64,000 nt of DNA from Cryptomeria japonica (lineage: Eukaryota; Streptophyta; Pinopsida; Cupressales; Cupressaceae), in assembly GCF_030272615.1 (NCBI RefSeq), contig NC_081414.1:911963009-912027008 (forward strand), given 5' to 3'. Below are positions 35,282-47,900 of this stretch, piece by piece. The notes beneath the pieces were generated by a model. The model made no database searches. It was given only the letters and a program-made list of their open reading frames with translations, and was not told where the DNA came from. Both the position numbers and the translations under genes were made by a program. The stretch's first letter is position 1. Every line of letters starts with the position of its first letter.

Positions 35282-35720
35282 TGTTGGTGTAAATTATGTC
35301 TCATAATTACACTTTACTTAAGTTGACTTGGGATAATGCATCTCATGGTAGTTTGCATATGGGACACTTAGGGAATTGCACATCTAGGGAAATGGTTGTA
35401 GGAGAAATTATACCTTTTGTAGTGTTATCTTGTTATCACATTCCACCTTCAGTAGGTGACCCACCTTTAGTGGAATATTCTATAATTTCTCCTACCTACC
35501 CTTGTATCTCATTGAGCCACATGTCATAATTGTGTGCTCTCATAGCCTTGCCTTTATAAGCAGACTCATTTGCATTGTATGCAATCCAATTGAATCCAAT
35601 TAATCCATCTTATTGCATCATTGATGAGAATACAATTTGTTCTTGTCACATATCTCTGTCTCTCTTCTTGTGCTTTTCATTGGCCTCTAGATCTTGGGTT
35701 GCTATAGGCAAATTCTTACA
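35282..35720 (+). mobile_element. Solo LTR with intact target duplication
   Basis: Starts TGTTGGTGTAAATTATG and ends AAATTCTTACA, flanked by TAGAC at 35277-35281 and 35721-35725. No body or second LTR is present, so it is the product of LTR-LTR recombination. It contains TTTATAAG (promoter-like) near 35551. Orientation is taken as plus because of that TATA-like box, and is not certain. Confidence 0.85.
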
Positions 35721-35725
35721 TAGAC

Positions 35726-38396
35726 AAAAAGGTCCTAGTGGGTAGAAGTAGCTCTAATTTAGATACCTCTTCTTTGTTGTTGCATTATCCATTGAACTTC
35801 AAGTCAAAGTGTATATTCCTTATTACCTTTAGATCCCAACAATGAGCCCAAAAGGGCAAGCATTATTTCCATTTTGATGAGGGAGATCAAGTATGATTCC
35901 AAACTCATTATCTACTTCTCTCTTTTGGGGTGGCCCACCCCAATCTTCACTTTCACGCACACATAGTCGAAGAACAAGAGAATGTTAATGTATGTACATG
36001 ATCATCACTAAAGGAAGGAGCAACTATTTTATGGGTTTGATGACACCACCCAACATGGTGATAGTGATCGAGGCATTATTTTCTCTCTATTGTCAAGGGA
36101 GGTCTTCCTTGGATGTCTGAATGGATCTACTTCAAATTAATTAACAATAGCTGAGTATTATGACTTACTCTAGGTTGTCACTAATATTCTTTGTACACTT
36201 TAAATTGTTAGATGAACTTTTAGAAAATCTTCAATCATCGAAGCAACAGTAGGGAAGCAAAAATACTTGTATATGATATTACTTAATCTTTTTATAATCA
36301 TTGTTCAATGTATTCTCGATGCCCATATAAACAATAATTGTCTATGTACCATTTTCATGTTTTACATTAATGAGAAAATTTTCAAGAGTGAAATTTAACA
36401 AATGATACAATGATTATTAAAAGAAACTAAAATTCGTAAAAAAATGTTTTGATTTATACTCTTATACAATAATTATATAATATTAAAATATATTAAAACT
36501 TTATGTTTAATTTTCTATTGATTTATCCCTTCAACCTCCTATAGGTGCAAGTGCTAGTATTCATTGATTCATATTTGATACTAGTTTTTTTTCTACTCCC
36601 TTTGAGAGCTTTTGCTAATTGTTAATGCTATACTGATGAAATCAAAGAGCCCTTACTTTATTAATTTTGTACTCCATTTTGCTCATTTGTGTTTTTACAT
36701 ATATATTTAATCTTTCAAGTAAATGCACTACTAGTTTAAGAGATGGTGAACCTCACATTGGTGAACAGCAAAGTGTTCTACAATGTTTCAATAGAATTCA
36801 TATTCAAAGTTGTTACCTGTTTGTTTAAAGTTTGGACCCATCAATAGTATGGCATCCGCACAGAGAATTATTATGCAAACATATAAATTATCCCGCATGC
36901 AAAATAAATACTCTTTTTTGACATTATATAATGGTCAAAAATCTTTCAACAATATAATGTCCACATAATTCAATTATATTAACACTTTGTTAGTTTCTGT
37001 GTTCTGCCCGTTAAAATTTACAATCCTAAAGCTATTTCGTATTATAAATGACAAATAAAATTAAAGGTCAAAGTGCCAAGTTGCTTTATGGCACCAAGTA
37101 CTTTAAGGAATTTGCATGCATTGAAATAGTGAAATCTCTCTACTCAATTATAGCAAACATCCTCGTCTTCTAAAGATTTCAAAAATAAGCCATAATATTA
37201 AATTTTATAATAATCAATTAGTAATGAGCACAAATATTAGACACACAAATCAAAGTTGATAAAAAAAGTTATCATCGTTTAACATTAGTGGTGAGATCCA
37301 TTAAAATTTATCGTAAAGGTTGATTGACTGATATGAACAGCTAATATTACATCTCATGCTCTTACAATCCTAAAAATTGAAAGTTGGTTTTGTTAGCCAT
37401 TATGATAGATCATAGTGTTTTGGTTTTGTTGGCCATTATGATAGATCATAGTGTTTGATCCGAAACATTGACAACAAAAATTTGCATGATCTAATCCAAA
37501 ATGATTAATTCTAAATTTTTCTTTTTAAATAAAATTGGAAAATTATTCTTTACACAATTCGATCTTTTGCACCTATAACAGTATATTTATCACCCGCCAA
37601 TTCTTCGCATAACACAATATGTCATTGAAAAAGACGCAATCCCTAATAAAATTGAATGGTTTTTTGTACCCGCCACTTCTAAGCACAACTAAAGGACCCG
37701 TTACAAAAGACGAGAAGCCCCATCAAATTGAGTACTTTCACACACCCATAGGTTATTTGAATTAGCTACTTGAACATTGAAATCACTTAACGCATTAACG
37801 CCAAGTTTCTCTTTTCTGTTACTCGTATACATCACATTTACCTTCTCTATCCATTATTTTACCCACATAAAATTCCGGTTGACATTCAAAAAGTTGAAAT
37901 CGTGAAGCTTTTTTTATTTTCTCTGTCAATTTTTTTCTGATCTTGAACACAACTGCTCGCCGACTTGATGTTTAATAGTTTTGACAAGTATAAACGAGGA
38001 GCACTGAACCATCTTTTTTATTACATTGTGCCATAAAAATCTTCTCTTACGATATTCTAGACAATGTTCTCAACTTCTCTGCATTGTAACATTCAAATCA
38101 AAGTTTCTTAGATTTTGTTAACAAACTTCTGTGAATTTAAAACACGCAATGAACACAAATCACCGGAAACTTTTCTTGATGTTATATATATTTTTTTAAG
38201 TATACAAGTACGGCCGTAAATGCCGACTTTTTGTATACTACTTGCTACCAGAATCAAAACATATGATGAATAAAATTAAAATATAAGATCCAAAAGGCAT
38301 ATGCTCAAAAAGCATTCTTCCTGGATCATAAAAAGCAAAGAAGTTTGCAACATAACCACATAAAGAATAAGGAACATAAGGTGTGGTGTACTTGCA
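35726..38396. other. 3' flank of the PTB gene, non-coding
   Basis: AT-rich with no gene called. A direct duplication lies at 37386-37456. A TTTATT near 38019 (AATAAA in the gene's sense) would fit a poly(A) signal about 440 nt past the stop, but this is weak. Confidence 0.5.
37386..37456. repeat. 36-bp tandem duplication
   Basis: GGTTTTGTTRGCCATTATGA followed by TAGATCATAGTGTTT occurs twice head to tail with a single difference. Confidence 0.9.
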
Positions 38397-38456
38397 TTAA
38401 CAGACCTGCAACATAGTTGCTGAGATCAATATATGAATTTCACAACTCAAAAGAGT

Positions 38457-38945
38457 TTACATGTAATATCCGGAAGCACCACCATTTTGTGGAGGAGCAC
38501 CTCCAGACATTGGCATGTGCATTGGCTGACTGCTATATTGAGGCATTGGGGGAGGGCCAGGGTGAGGACTGTGACTAGATGGTTGGAAAGGACTTGTCCC
38601 TATATTATTTCCTCCAATCCCTGGAGGAGTTGGCATAGCAGGACTCCGAACTGGACCTTGTCCCACATAAGATGGAGATGATAAAGCATTAGGTCCTGGC
38701 ATTTGAGAGGATACCTGTGACTGATTGTACTCCCCCCATCCCTGCATTTGCTGAGGCCCAGAAATACCTCCCTGCTGTGGTGGACAAGGAACACCACCAA
38801 ACCCATTTGGCGAGTACATTGGAGCAGATGGAGGACCTTGCCATCCACCAACGTTGGTTGGGCTGGGAACTGTTAAAGGAGATGGTTGGGTTGGTAATAT
38901 GCCAGATGCTGGAGTTGTATAATCTCTGCTGCGATCATTATTACC
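38457..38945 (-). CDS. PTB last coding exon: Pro/Gly/Gln-rich tail
   Basis: Acceptor TATGCAG then GGTAATAATGATCGC; stop TAA at 38457-38459. Encodes [18 protein letters not shown] and a low-complexity tail of 162 residues in all. Confidence 0.95.
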   Translation of the reverse strand, partial: GNNDRSRDYTTPASGILPTQPSPLTVPSPTNVGGWQGPPSAPMYSPNGFGGVPCPPQQGGISGPQQMQGWGEYNQSQVSSQMPGPNALSSPSYVGQGPVRSPAMPTPPGIGGNNIGTSPFQPSSHSPHPGPPPMPQYSSQPMHMPMSGGAPPQNGGASGYYM

Positions 38946-41900
38946 CTGCATATGATGTATATTTTGTAAGAAAAAACCTCCCATAACATTTTCAAGTTTA
39001 AGAAAGCAATTATACACATTTTACAGTTTTACCAATGTGAATATTAGAATAATCAAGTGTTAGAGAAATGTAACCTTCCCCACAAAAATTAGAAGTCCGG
39101 CAAAATACTTCCTTCTGAAACTAACCATAAAACATGACTACCTTTACGTTTAAGTCAGTGTGACGAGAATAAGACAGGTGGAGTTTGCAATAACCTCCAT
39201 CATAGATGCAATGTCCTTCTAGCGCTTCCTTAGCAACCACAGCAGTACCAATATCTAGAAGAGAAAGATCATATTAGCCTAGAATAAAATGTGCTGCGAC
39301 CAGACAGAAAAACACATGAAAGCAAACTGTTGGAAAGAGAACAAAAGTGCTTACCATCTCCTTGGAATATAAACAAGAACAAAATCCAATAATTTACAAT
39401 GCAATCCATATAGGCTTTCACATAAGAACATTTAAAACGAAAGAAACTGTCCTTTGAATGATTGAAAGCATGACTGAACATGTCACGGCATTAGATTTTA
39501 GTAATTGTGCTTTATCTAACAAATTCTATAGTATGAGTTGATAATCATTTAGTATTGTTAATTCTTAGTATTAGGTTATGCATACTGAAGATTTTCAATC
39601 ATTTTGAGGATTAAGGTGAATTCTTGGCCACAGACTACATGGTGCTAAGTTGCTAACCTTCAAACCAGCTTCCTTCGCTTTAAGCTGCTCCTTAAGTGTC
39701 TCAAATCAGTCAGTCAAAGTCACCTCTTTCCCTCTATTTAGTTGGTCATGGTTTACAATTTACCATTTTACATCACATTCACTTCCCCTAATCTCTGTGG
39801 ATCACAGAGTGCAATCTGAAATGTTTATGAGAAAAATTATTACACATCGTAATCCAGAAAACTATCTTCCACAAAACAGTAACAATTTAAAAATGCTTCT
39901 TCCAATTCTTGTTTTGTGCGCTTTTTGTTTTGAGCCTATTCTTGTTGCAATGGCATAACATTGCAGAGCATGAAACTAGTTCCACTTAATCTTTCTACAA
40001 TAGTTATCTTGGTTTCTAGTGCAGCTGAGCGCAGTAGAGAGGTAAATCAGCAAAAGTTGCAAAGCTTTGTAAATGTTAAGATATTGTTGTCTTGGTGATT
40101 AATGTCCTTGAAGTCCCAAAGAAAACAAAAAAATATTGTAGTTGTTGCAGAGAGATATTGACAAGATAAGGTAAACCACTTTACTCTTCTAAAGTTCCTT
40201 TCCATGTCAGAATCTCCAGGTAATCTCGTGTGTCATACTCCTGCTCTCGTGATGCTTTTGAATCTTGTTCTTGAAAAATAAATTGAATGAATGATTCAAT
40301 AATCGGATGATTACATTGAACAATATACACACGTATATATAGAGGTTACAAGACGATGTTCTAAAATTAGAACATAACGTTAAAGTAAAATACTAAAGAG
40401 CTAGATGCTAAATTAAGCGTGAAAGCTAAATAAAGCTTAAAAGCTAATTAACTAAAAAGCTAAATGAGTCCACAACTAAAAATAAAAGATGACCATTATA
40501 GAAGATATTAATATTATTTTAACACCCTCCCTAATGGTTATCGTACTCAATACCCTACAGAAGACACTGCAGGTGTTATGATCACAAATACAAAGACCAT
40601 CTGCTGCTATAGAGACCCTCCCAGGATCTGCAGAATGCAAATGACCAAGAGTACCAAAAGCCATCCAGGGTAATGTAGCCTTCACACGTGAATTAGAGAT
40701 GTGGCACACGAGAATTACTGAAGCCTGAAACCATGATTTTGAGAAAAAAATCAGCAAACCCTTTTGCAGAAGAGTACCAACTCCAAAACTGACTGCAAGA
40801 TACAACAGTTGTAGATGTTTGCCTTGACAGGTGTCACCCAAACTGACTGCAACAAAGCTCGATTTTTTAGGAGAAAAAATTATCAAAACCAGAGAACTTC
40901 GCGAATCACAAATCCCACGCGAACTTCGCGTATAACAGATGATTTTTGAGGAAAAATCGTAAAAACCAGCAAACAATTTTTGAAGAAAAAATCGTGAAAA
41001 CCTAGAAATCCCACGCAAGCTTTGCGGATGACAGATAATTTTTAAGGAAAAAATTCTAAACCCTGAAATAGGAACCCTCGAAAAGAGAATTTACAATTTT
41101 GATGAGAAAATCGAAAAACCAAGAAATCTGAAGCTACAAATCATCGTTTTTATGGAAAAAAACGGTAAAACCCAGATAACTAAAATCTTACGCAAATATT
41201 GCGGATTACAGATGAGATAATTTTTAAGGGAAAATTATAAACCCTGCGAACAATTTTTGAGGAAAAAATTGTGAAAACCCTCCCATGATTTTTTGTGGAA
41301 AAAATCAGAAAACCGACCGACAATTTTTCAGGAAAAATCGTGAAAACCCTGGGACCTGTAAGACGAGGTCTGGCCTAAAACAATCTGATAAAGGTAACGA
41401 TATTCAAATATCGTTAACATGCACTATTTCCAAGTGTTGTGGTTGAGGCCACTGAACTTCTGACTGTGTTCCAACATGATGTTGGTCAAAGATGCCATCA
41501 CAAAAACTGAGGTTGAATGTGGTCAACCTAGTGAAGGCACAAAGAATGAGAAAGAAGATTCTGATTAAAAATCAGAATAGAAGCAACTGCTAAAAAAACT
41601 GGAACCCTGGAGAAGAATTCTGGCACAAATTCCAAGGCACGAATTTCGAGGTTTGGAAGAAACCCAGAAATTAAAATTTTTTGCAAACTCAAAACAGCAT
41701 AAACGGTGCCCAAAAGACAGCAAAATTCCCAACGTCCATAGAATTAGGAAAAATTGCGAACTGTTTTTAAATTCCAAGGCAAATTTGCTAGCACAAAATT
41801 TGAGGTGCGAAAAACGAAGCACCCAGAAAAATATGAGACCAACCCAGAAAGCTCTCGAAAAACCCACCAAGAATCTGAAAACAGAATGCAGATCCGACGG

Positions 41901-44900
41901 CTCAAAAATTGAGGCCCAAAAAACGATGCACCCAGAAAAATTTGACAATGACCCAGTTGAGGTCTCAAAAAAACCCACCAAGAATCTGCAACCAAAATAA
42001 AATTTTGACTTGAACTGAAGGGTCAAAACCTTAATCGAAAATTGCAGAAACTCTACGAAAATTTTCAATCTGCAAAAAAAAACCCCCAGGTTGCAGGGTT
42101 GAAAATCTCCAAAACCCTAAAGAAAACATGAACTGCTGCCCAACACAAAGAAATTCGCCTACAAACCAGAAACCCTTGAAACCCTCAAAAAACCTTCAAA
42201 AAAGCAAAATCATTTTTTTTTATTAAAAAACAATTAAAAAAATTTGGAAAATATTCCAAAAAGAAGGCCATGAATTTTTATTAAAAAATTCGCCAAACTT
42301 TAAAGAATCCCATCGACCCGCTCTGATACCATGAAAAATAAATTGAATGAATGATTCAATAATCGGATGATTACATTGAACGATATACACACGTATATAT
42401 AGAGGTTACAAGACGATGTTCTATAATTAGAACATAACGTTAAAGTAAAAGACTAAAGAGCTAAATGCTAAATTAAGCATGAAAGTTAAATTAAGCGTGA
42501 AAGCTAAATTTAGCTTAAAAGCTAATTAACTAAAAAGCTAAATGAGTCCACAACTAAAAGTAGAAGATGACCATTATAGAAGATATTAATATTATTTTAA
42601 CAGTTTTGTTTCCTCCATATCTACAACTATCTCTAAGTACTCATTTTTAAGCATATATTGACTGTTTTCGTAAGTTAACATGGACAGTGTAGGAAAAAAC
42701 TGATGCCAAATCAGTAGAATGTGGATAAATAAGTCCATGAAAAAAATTTTAAGACTCAAACTATAAGAGTATTCAATTTTGGTGCGCCACTTTTCAGCTA
42801 TACTTCAGTTAGTTTTGGTGGTTATTTAAAAAAAAAAAAAAAGACTATTTTAGAAGAGATATTTTTAAAAGGCTGTGTTTAGTCTGTCACTGATTTTAGA
42901 TGTAGACAAGTCTTTGCTTAGTTTTTCACTTAAAATTTAACTTATTACTTTACACATTCTTCGTATCTAGTTTAGCAATGTACTTTTTTTATTTTTAATT
43001 ACTATTATTGAAGCGTACAATCTGCTCTTGTAATCAGTTATTTTTGGGGTGAAAACTCTATTACTAATCAGTAATAATTCATTCAAGAAAGACGATTCAG
43101 AATCTTATAACAGTGTTTACTTTTAATTTTCCGCTCGTAATTGATTTTATGCTGAACGGCTCGTAATTGATTTCATGCTGAAAGAAATAGTTATGTGAAT
43201 TGAATGAATGCTGTATGCATTTTTCTAGTGCCGTGTGCAAGTTGCTGAGAGCCTAAGGGTGAATCAGAAGTAAGTTTATTTGTAATTTCGTAACAGAAAG
43301 GAGTGCAAATAAATAAACCAAGATGGTTACAGAAAAGATTAAAAAATACTGTTGATGAATTAATATTCAAATATCTATATTTATTATGGATCATGAAGAC
43401 TAAATGCATTTGCAATTTGGTCAGCTACCCTCTATTCAGATATCTATATTAATTATGGATCATGAAGCCTAAATGCATCTGCAATTTGGTCACTTATCCT
43501 TCTTCTGGCTGCAGTTAAATAAGCTGTCAGTTTATGCATCTTCAAACTCTAGATAAAGCAACATTCAAACACCTTCCTGTGAAAGTTGGAGGGGACACAG
43601 AGAGAAAAATGCAGAAAATTTTTGGACCAATTGGTGTGTTTATTCCAACACATGGTTATCTTGATAAGTCAAACAGATTGTATCCAAAACCTTTTCATTG
43701 GGAAGATACCTATCATGAAAACAAAATATCCAATCACATCAACCCTTTCTTTCCAGCCAAACTTGCCTCATAACTTCATCATAATCCTCACATTTCATAG
43801 AGCTCTACCTTCTTATGATCATGTCACAACAAAACTTCCTTCTTCATGTGTTAACGTACTTTAATTTCTAAGTATTTTACCAACTTAACAAGTTAAAAGG
43901 CCAAGCTGGGCCAACAAAAGATAAGGACCTTCCTTGGTGACAGGAAAATTACATTTTGCATTTCAAGGGGATCATTCAGAGATTTAGATAGCTTATCTGG
44001 ACACATAATATGTTGTCCCCTTGTTTAGCTTAAGGCAGATTCTCAGACACAACCATGTAAGGGATGAGTATGATGAACAGTTTTGAATTCTAGTTTCCAA
44101 GGTCAATCCCGAGGACTTGCTACCAAAAGTTCACCTCTTTGATTCTATCATTAAACAAATTGTGTGTTATGAACTGAAAAACTAGGACTTAGCCTTACAC
44201 TAATTGATTGGATAAACGTTCACAGAGTCCATACCCTAGACTACCCCAAAACATTAGGCAAGCCAATTTTCAAGCTTATCCAATCCCTCTAACAATTATC
44301 TTTCACCTCATTTTGTACTTTAGAAGGAATGTATCCAAGCTGTCACTGATTTGGCTCTTGGTTGAGGGAGGTAGTTTTCATTGCCTTCAATTCCTTGAAA
44401 GATCTCACTTCCGGTTATCCTCATAACTGAAGATGGAGCTGATACATTAAAGCATGTAGCTTGTGCTATGTAAGAATAAACCTCTAGGAAGGGAAAGGTA
44501 AATCCTGAACATAAAGCAAATCTTAAGTGTTATTCAACTTAAACCCATCTCATTATCAATGCTCAGATGTCTCTTCCTAGATTACTAAAAAGCATCAACA
44601 AGCAGTTTCAAATGAAGATCATATCAGACCAAAATTTCAAGCAAAAACATTTCAAAACAGATTATGAATTAATAAAACCCTAAAAGAAGATACAAGTATA
44701 AACATTAAAGGTATTACCTGGATATTGAATTAATGCCTGAAATCCTCCATTCTTCTCAAATATGGCAATCTTCTGAACAGTTCCAAATGATGAAAACACC
44801 TAGTAATTCAAAACAGAGATACAAATCAATCCCTGCAGTGGATACTGAAACTTGACAATTTCAACGTCCAATTACAACTGATCAAAATAAATATCTGACT

Positions 44901-47900
44901 ACCGTGTTTAAAACATCAACTGTCACTGCATATTGCATGTTTTCGATGGACGCGAGAAGAACATTACTCTCAAGCTCCTTTCTCTTTCCATCAGGTCCTA
45001 TGGTAAACTGGAATGTCAATAATCATGTCAGTTAAAAGAACACAAACAGAAGTAACTTTTAATAACTAATACTCCTAAAACGTTCACAAAAACATGTCTA
45101 CACAAACCTGCCCATCTATTGCAGAAGGATTCACGGGAAGGTTGGGATTGGTGTAATCTCTGCGGAAAAACAAACGCCAGAAACAGGTATTATTGAAGTT
45201 AGACGTAGGATTAATAGTTATCTTTTTTTAAGAACTCTGAATATATCTCATTAATCCAACCAAAAACGAAATCCAATTAACTTTGCAATATTGAAAGCTC
45301 AGAAAGATCTGTAAGATTGGTTTGCAATCACAAATTCATATGTTACAATTTGCATTCCTTACATTTCTCAAACCATAATCTACTTCATTTAATAAAAAGA
45401 AAGCTTTCTCATAAAAAGGACAGGGGACTAGTCCAAAAAATGTAGTAGCTTAGGACCACGTAAGTTTAGATAAAAAGTATTTATTAAATTAATAATCCTA
45501 CATGGAAATACAGGACCTTTAAGATTTCTCTGACCGTCCAGGTAGTAGATTGATATTAGAGAATAGGCTCTTCGTATTTTTAATCCATTGCAAGTTTCGG
45601 TACTGCTGGTACCAACTCTCTTGTGTGTTGTGTCACTGTCTTCACAAGACTGGGAAAGTGAGTTCAACCTTTGATCTGCTTCACCACTGCAGTCCCCTTT
45701 GTAGCCTAGCCTTCTTTTGGTGGTAACTAGCAATTCCAGACTGACAACTGCTCTCCTAAGAAGAATGTTCTAATGTTAACCTTGGAGCAAAGATCAAAGA
45801 GCCAATCTATTTAGATTCTCCACAATCCAATTTGTGCTCAGTATTAATCATCGAATGTACCTCCCAGTTAAGTTGTTGCTTTATTGAGAATTGTTTTTCA
45901 TATACACTCACAAAAATAGGACTTTGCTGTAATGTCCCCTTCTTGGACCTGATTTTCTCTGCGACCGTTGGTCTTTTGTTTGGAAACTCGGAGGCCAGTC
46001 GGAAGGTATAATTAGGGTTTCCTATTTTTGAGGAGGACTTTGTTCTTTTTGGATGGTTCCCTTGGCGGCTTCTTTCTGGTTGCTCAGAGAGCTTCGCAAC
46101 GGTATATTCATCTCTGCTTTCGAGGCAATTCTTAGAATTTACTATTTTTAGTAAGTTCTATTTTTGGCAGTATCCAGGTGGCATCAGGCAATCTCCTTTT
46201 CTTGTTCAGTCAACTCAAAAGGGCGTAGACAGATTCGAGCTCCAGAATGCAAGGTTGAGAAGTCAAGTAATTTCAATTTTGAATAACATTATAATTATAA
46301 TGTTATTTTACCCTTGGCCTAGTCAAATGACTTAATGACAACTTAAAAGGGGGTTTCTAAGGGTGGTGCCTTCATGGAGTATATTTAATATTTTTCTTGT
46401 CCTAAACCAAAGTCAAAACCAAGGCGTGACTTACCAAGGTGAAGACTTTATTATATACCTTGACTTTTGCGCTAGGAAAGATGGGACGCCATGTTGAAGG
46501 TGAGATTAGGGTTTGAGGTGAAGTTGCATTTAGGGTTTCGTGGAGTCCAAGGAATCTATATATTGGAGTCTTGTGCATCATGGAGGGACCTTTTTGCAGA
46601 ATTTTGTCTGGCTGCCGTCTGGCTCTGGGATTTGCTTCAAGGAATGAAGGCCTTCTAGCACAGGCATCGCTTCTTGTTTGAAAGACAACAACTAGTGGTG
46701 ATTTAATCTCTATGTATTGCATTTGATAGTAGTTTATCTTCAGAGTATTGCATTATTAATCATTTAAGCATTATAGTGTATTCAGTTTTCTGCATCCAGG
46801 AAACCGCGACTGCATGTTTTCCATTCATAAAACAGAAAACACCAAAAATATCATTCTGGGTATTAGCCCATTGCATTTGTTTGACCTAGGCGTTGCATTT
46901 CCTAAGTTTGTAGCATTTTAGAAGCTTGCATTGAATTTTAAGAGCAAATCGTACCATTCTGCTAAACCGTACCATTTGGGAGTGCATTGAAATTCGTGCA
47001 GGTTGTATGCATGGGTTTTGGGTTGGTTTCTTTGTCTTGTCTTAAGCATCTCCATTAATAAGGGTTATTGCATCTGATTGCTGGTCATTTGGAGGTTATA
47101 TGTGAAGAATATGAGCATGTGAAGTAGTCCTATAGTCTGCTGTTTATGCATTTAATGTGCAGATTTGTAACAGGAATCGGGAGATCCAGTATATTGATCT
47201 TTGAAGCTATTGGATTTAGTATTTCCACTTAAGTTCATAATGGCTCTCCATAATGTAATGTGATCCCTTAGAAATTCTACAAGATTTGAACAGAGGAATC
47301 CACACTGTGTAAAGGCTGACAGTAGTACTGGCAGTCTTGGTATCATGCTTCATTTCTAGTTGTAATTCTCAAACTCACTTAAGTTGTTGTAATAAGTTTA
47401 TCCTCCACCCTATGGTAGCTACTCTCCCTTCTTGGGTCGGAAAGCACATTCCGGGTGTTGAGTGTTTTCAGTTTCTGCATTACTAATCAAACAAGCATTA
47501 TAGTTTTCACTCCGTCATATGGTCGCCCCTGTCCGTTTGGAGTGGGTAGCACATACTTGGCGTAGAGTTCCCATTCCAGTTTTAGAATAGGGGATCCTCT
47601 GACCAATGCTCGCCATCTCGGCGCCATGCTGGTTAGAGTTTTCTGCATAAGCAACTGTTTTAAAGATCCTCTGACCAATGCTCGCCATCCACGGCGCATT
47701 CTGGGTAGAGTTGTTTCAGCACATGGAATTATATTCTAACTTAAACGTACAATCATCTAAGTTATTGCAATCCAACTTGTTTTAAAGTTTTTTTTAAAAA
47801 AAAAATTGGCTAGGAATATTTCAGTGGTATCAGAGCCAAGATTTTGCCATCCTGTGAGCAACTTGTCTATGAGTGACAGAGAAAAACGATATTGGGCAAG

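Larger units (their letters stand above)
40272..42602 (-). mobile_element. Small non-autonomous LTR retrotransposon H in a PTB intron
   Basis: LTRs at 40272-40524 and 42332-42602 flank 1.8 kb without gag or pol motifs. In the minus sense a perfect tRNA-iMet primer site (TGGTATCAGAGC) abuts the 5' LTR at 42320-42331, and a purine tract (GGGAGGG) precedes the 3' LTR at 40525-40531. Flanks are GTTCT (40267-40271) and GTTTT (42603-42607), a duplication with one difference. It is in the same orientation as the PTB gene. Its body is made of short hairpin-rich repeats rather than coding sequence. The long plus-strand open frame at 41653-42000 is low-complexity and not called. Confidence 0.85.

Noticed and set aside
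41565..42068. Phe/Leu-rich minus-strand frames and matching plus-strand frame in element H
   Set aside because: Composition reflects A/T-rich tandem repeats; no protein motif.
43534..43864. Two overlapping plus-strand frames in a PTB intron
   Set aside because: No recognisable motif, no splice or promoter context; kept only as non-coding intron.
46402..46722. 106-codon minus-strand frame repeated at 53219-53539
   Set aside because: It is in both LTRs of element G and so appears twice; no motif, antisense to the element, and explained by LTR sequence.
47806..47868. Upstream ATG that would extend Gag of element G
   Set aside because: It lies in the 5' LTR and primer site. The ATG at 47869 is the first after the primer site.
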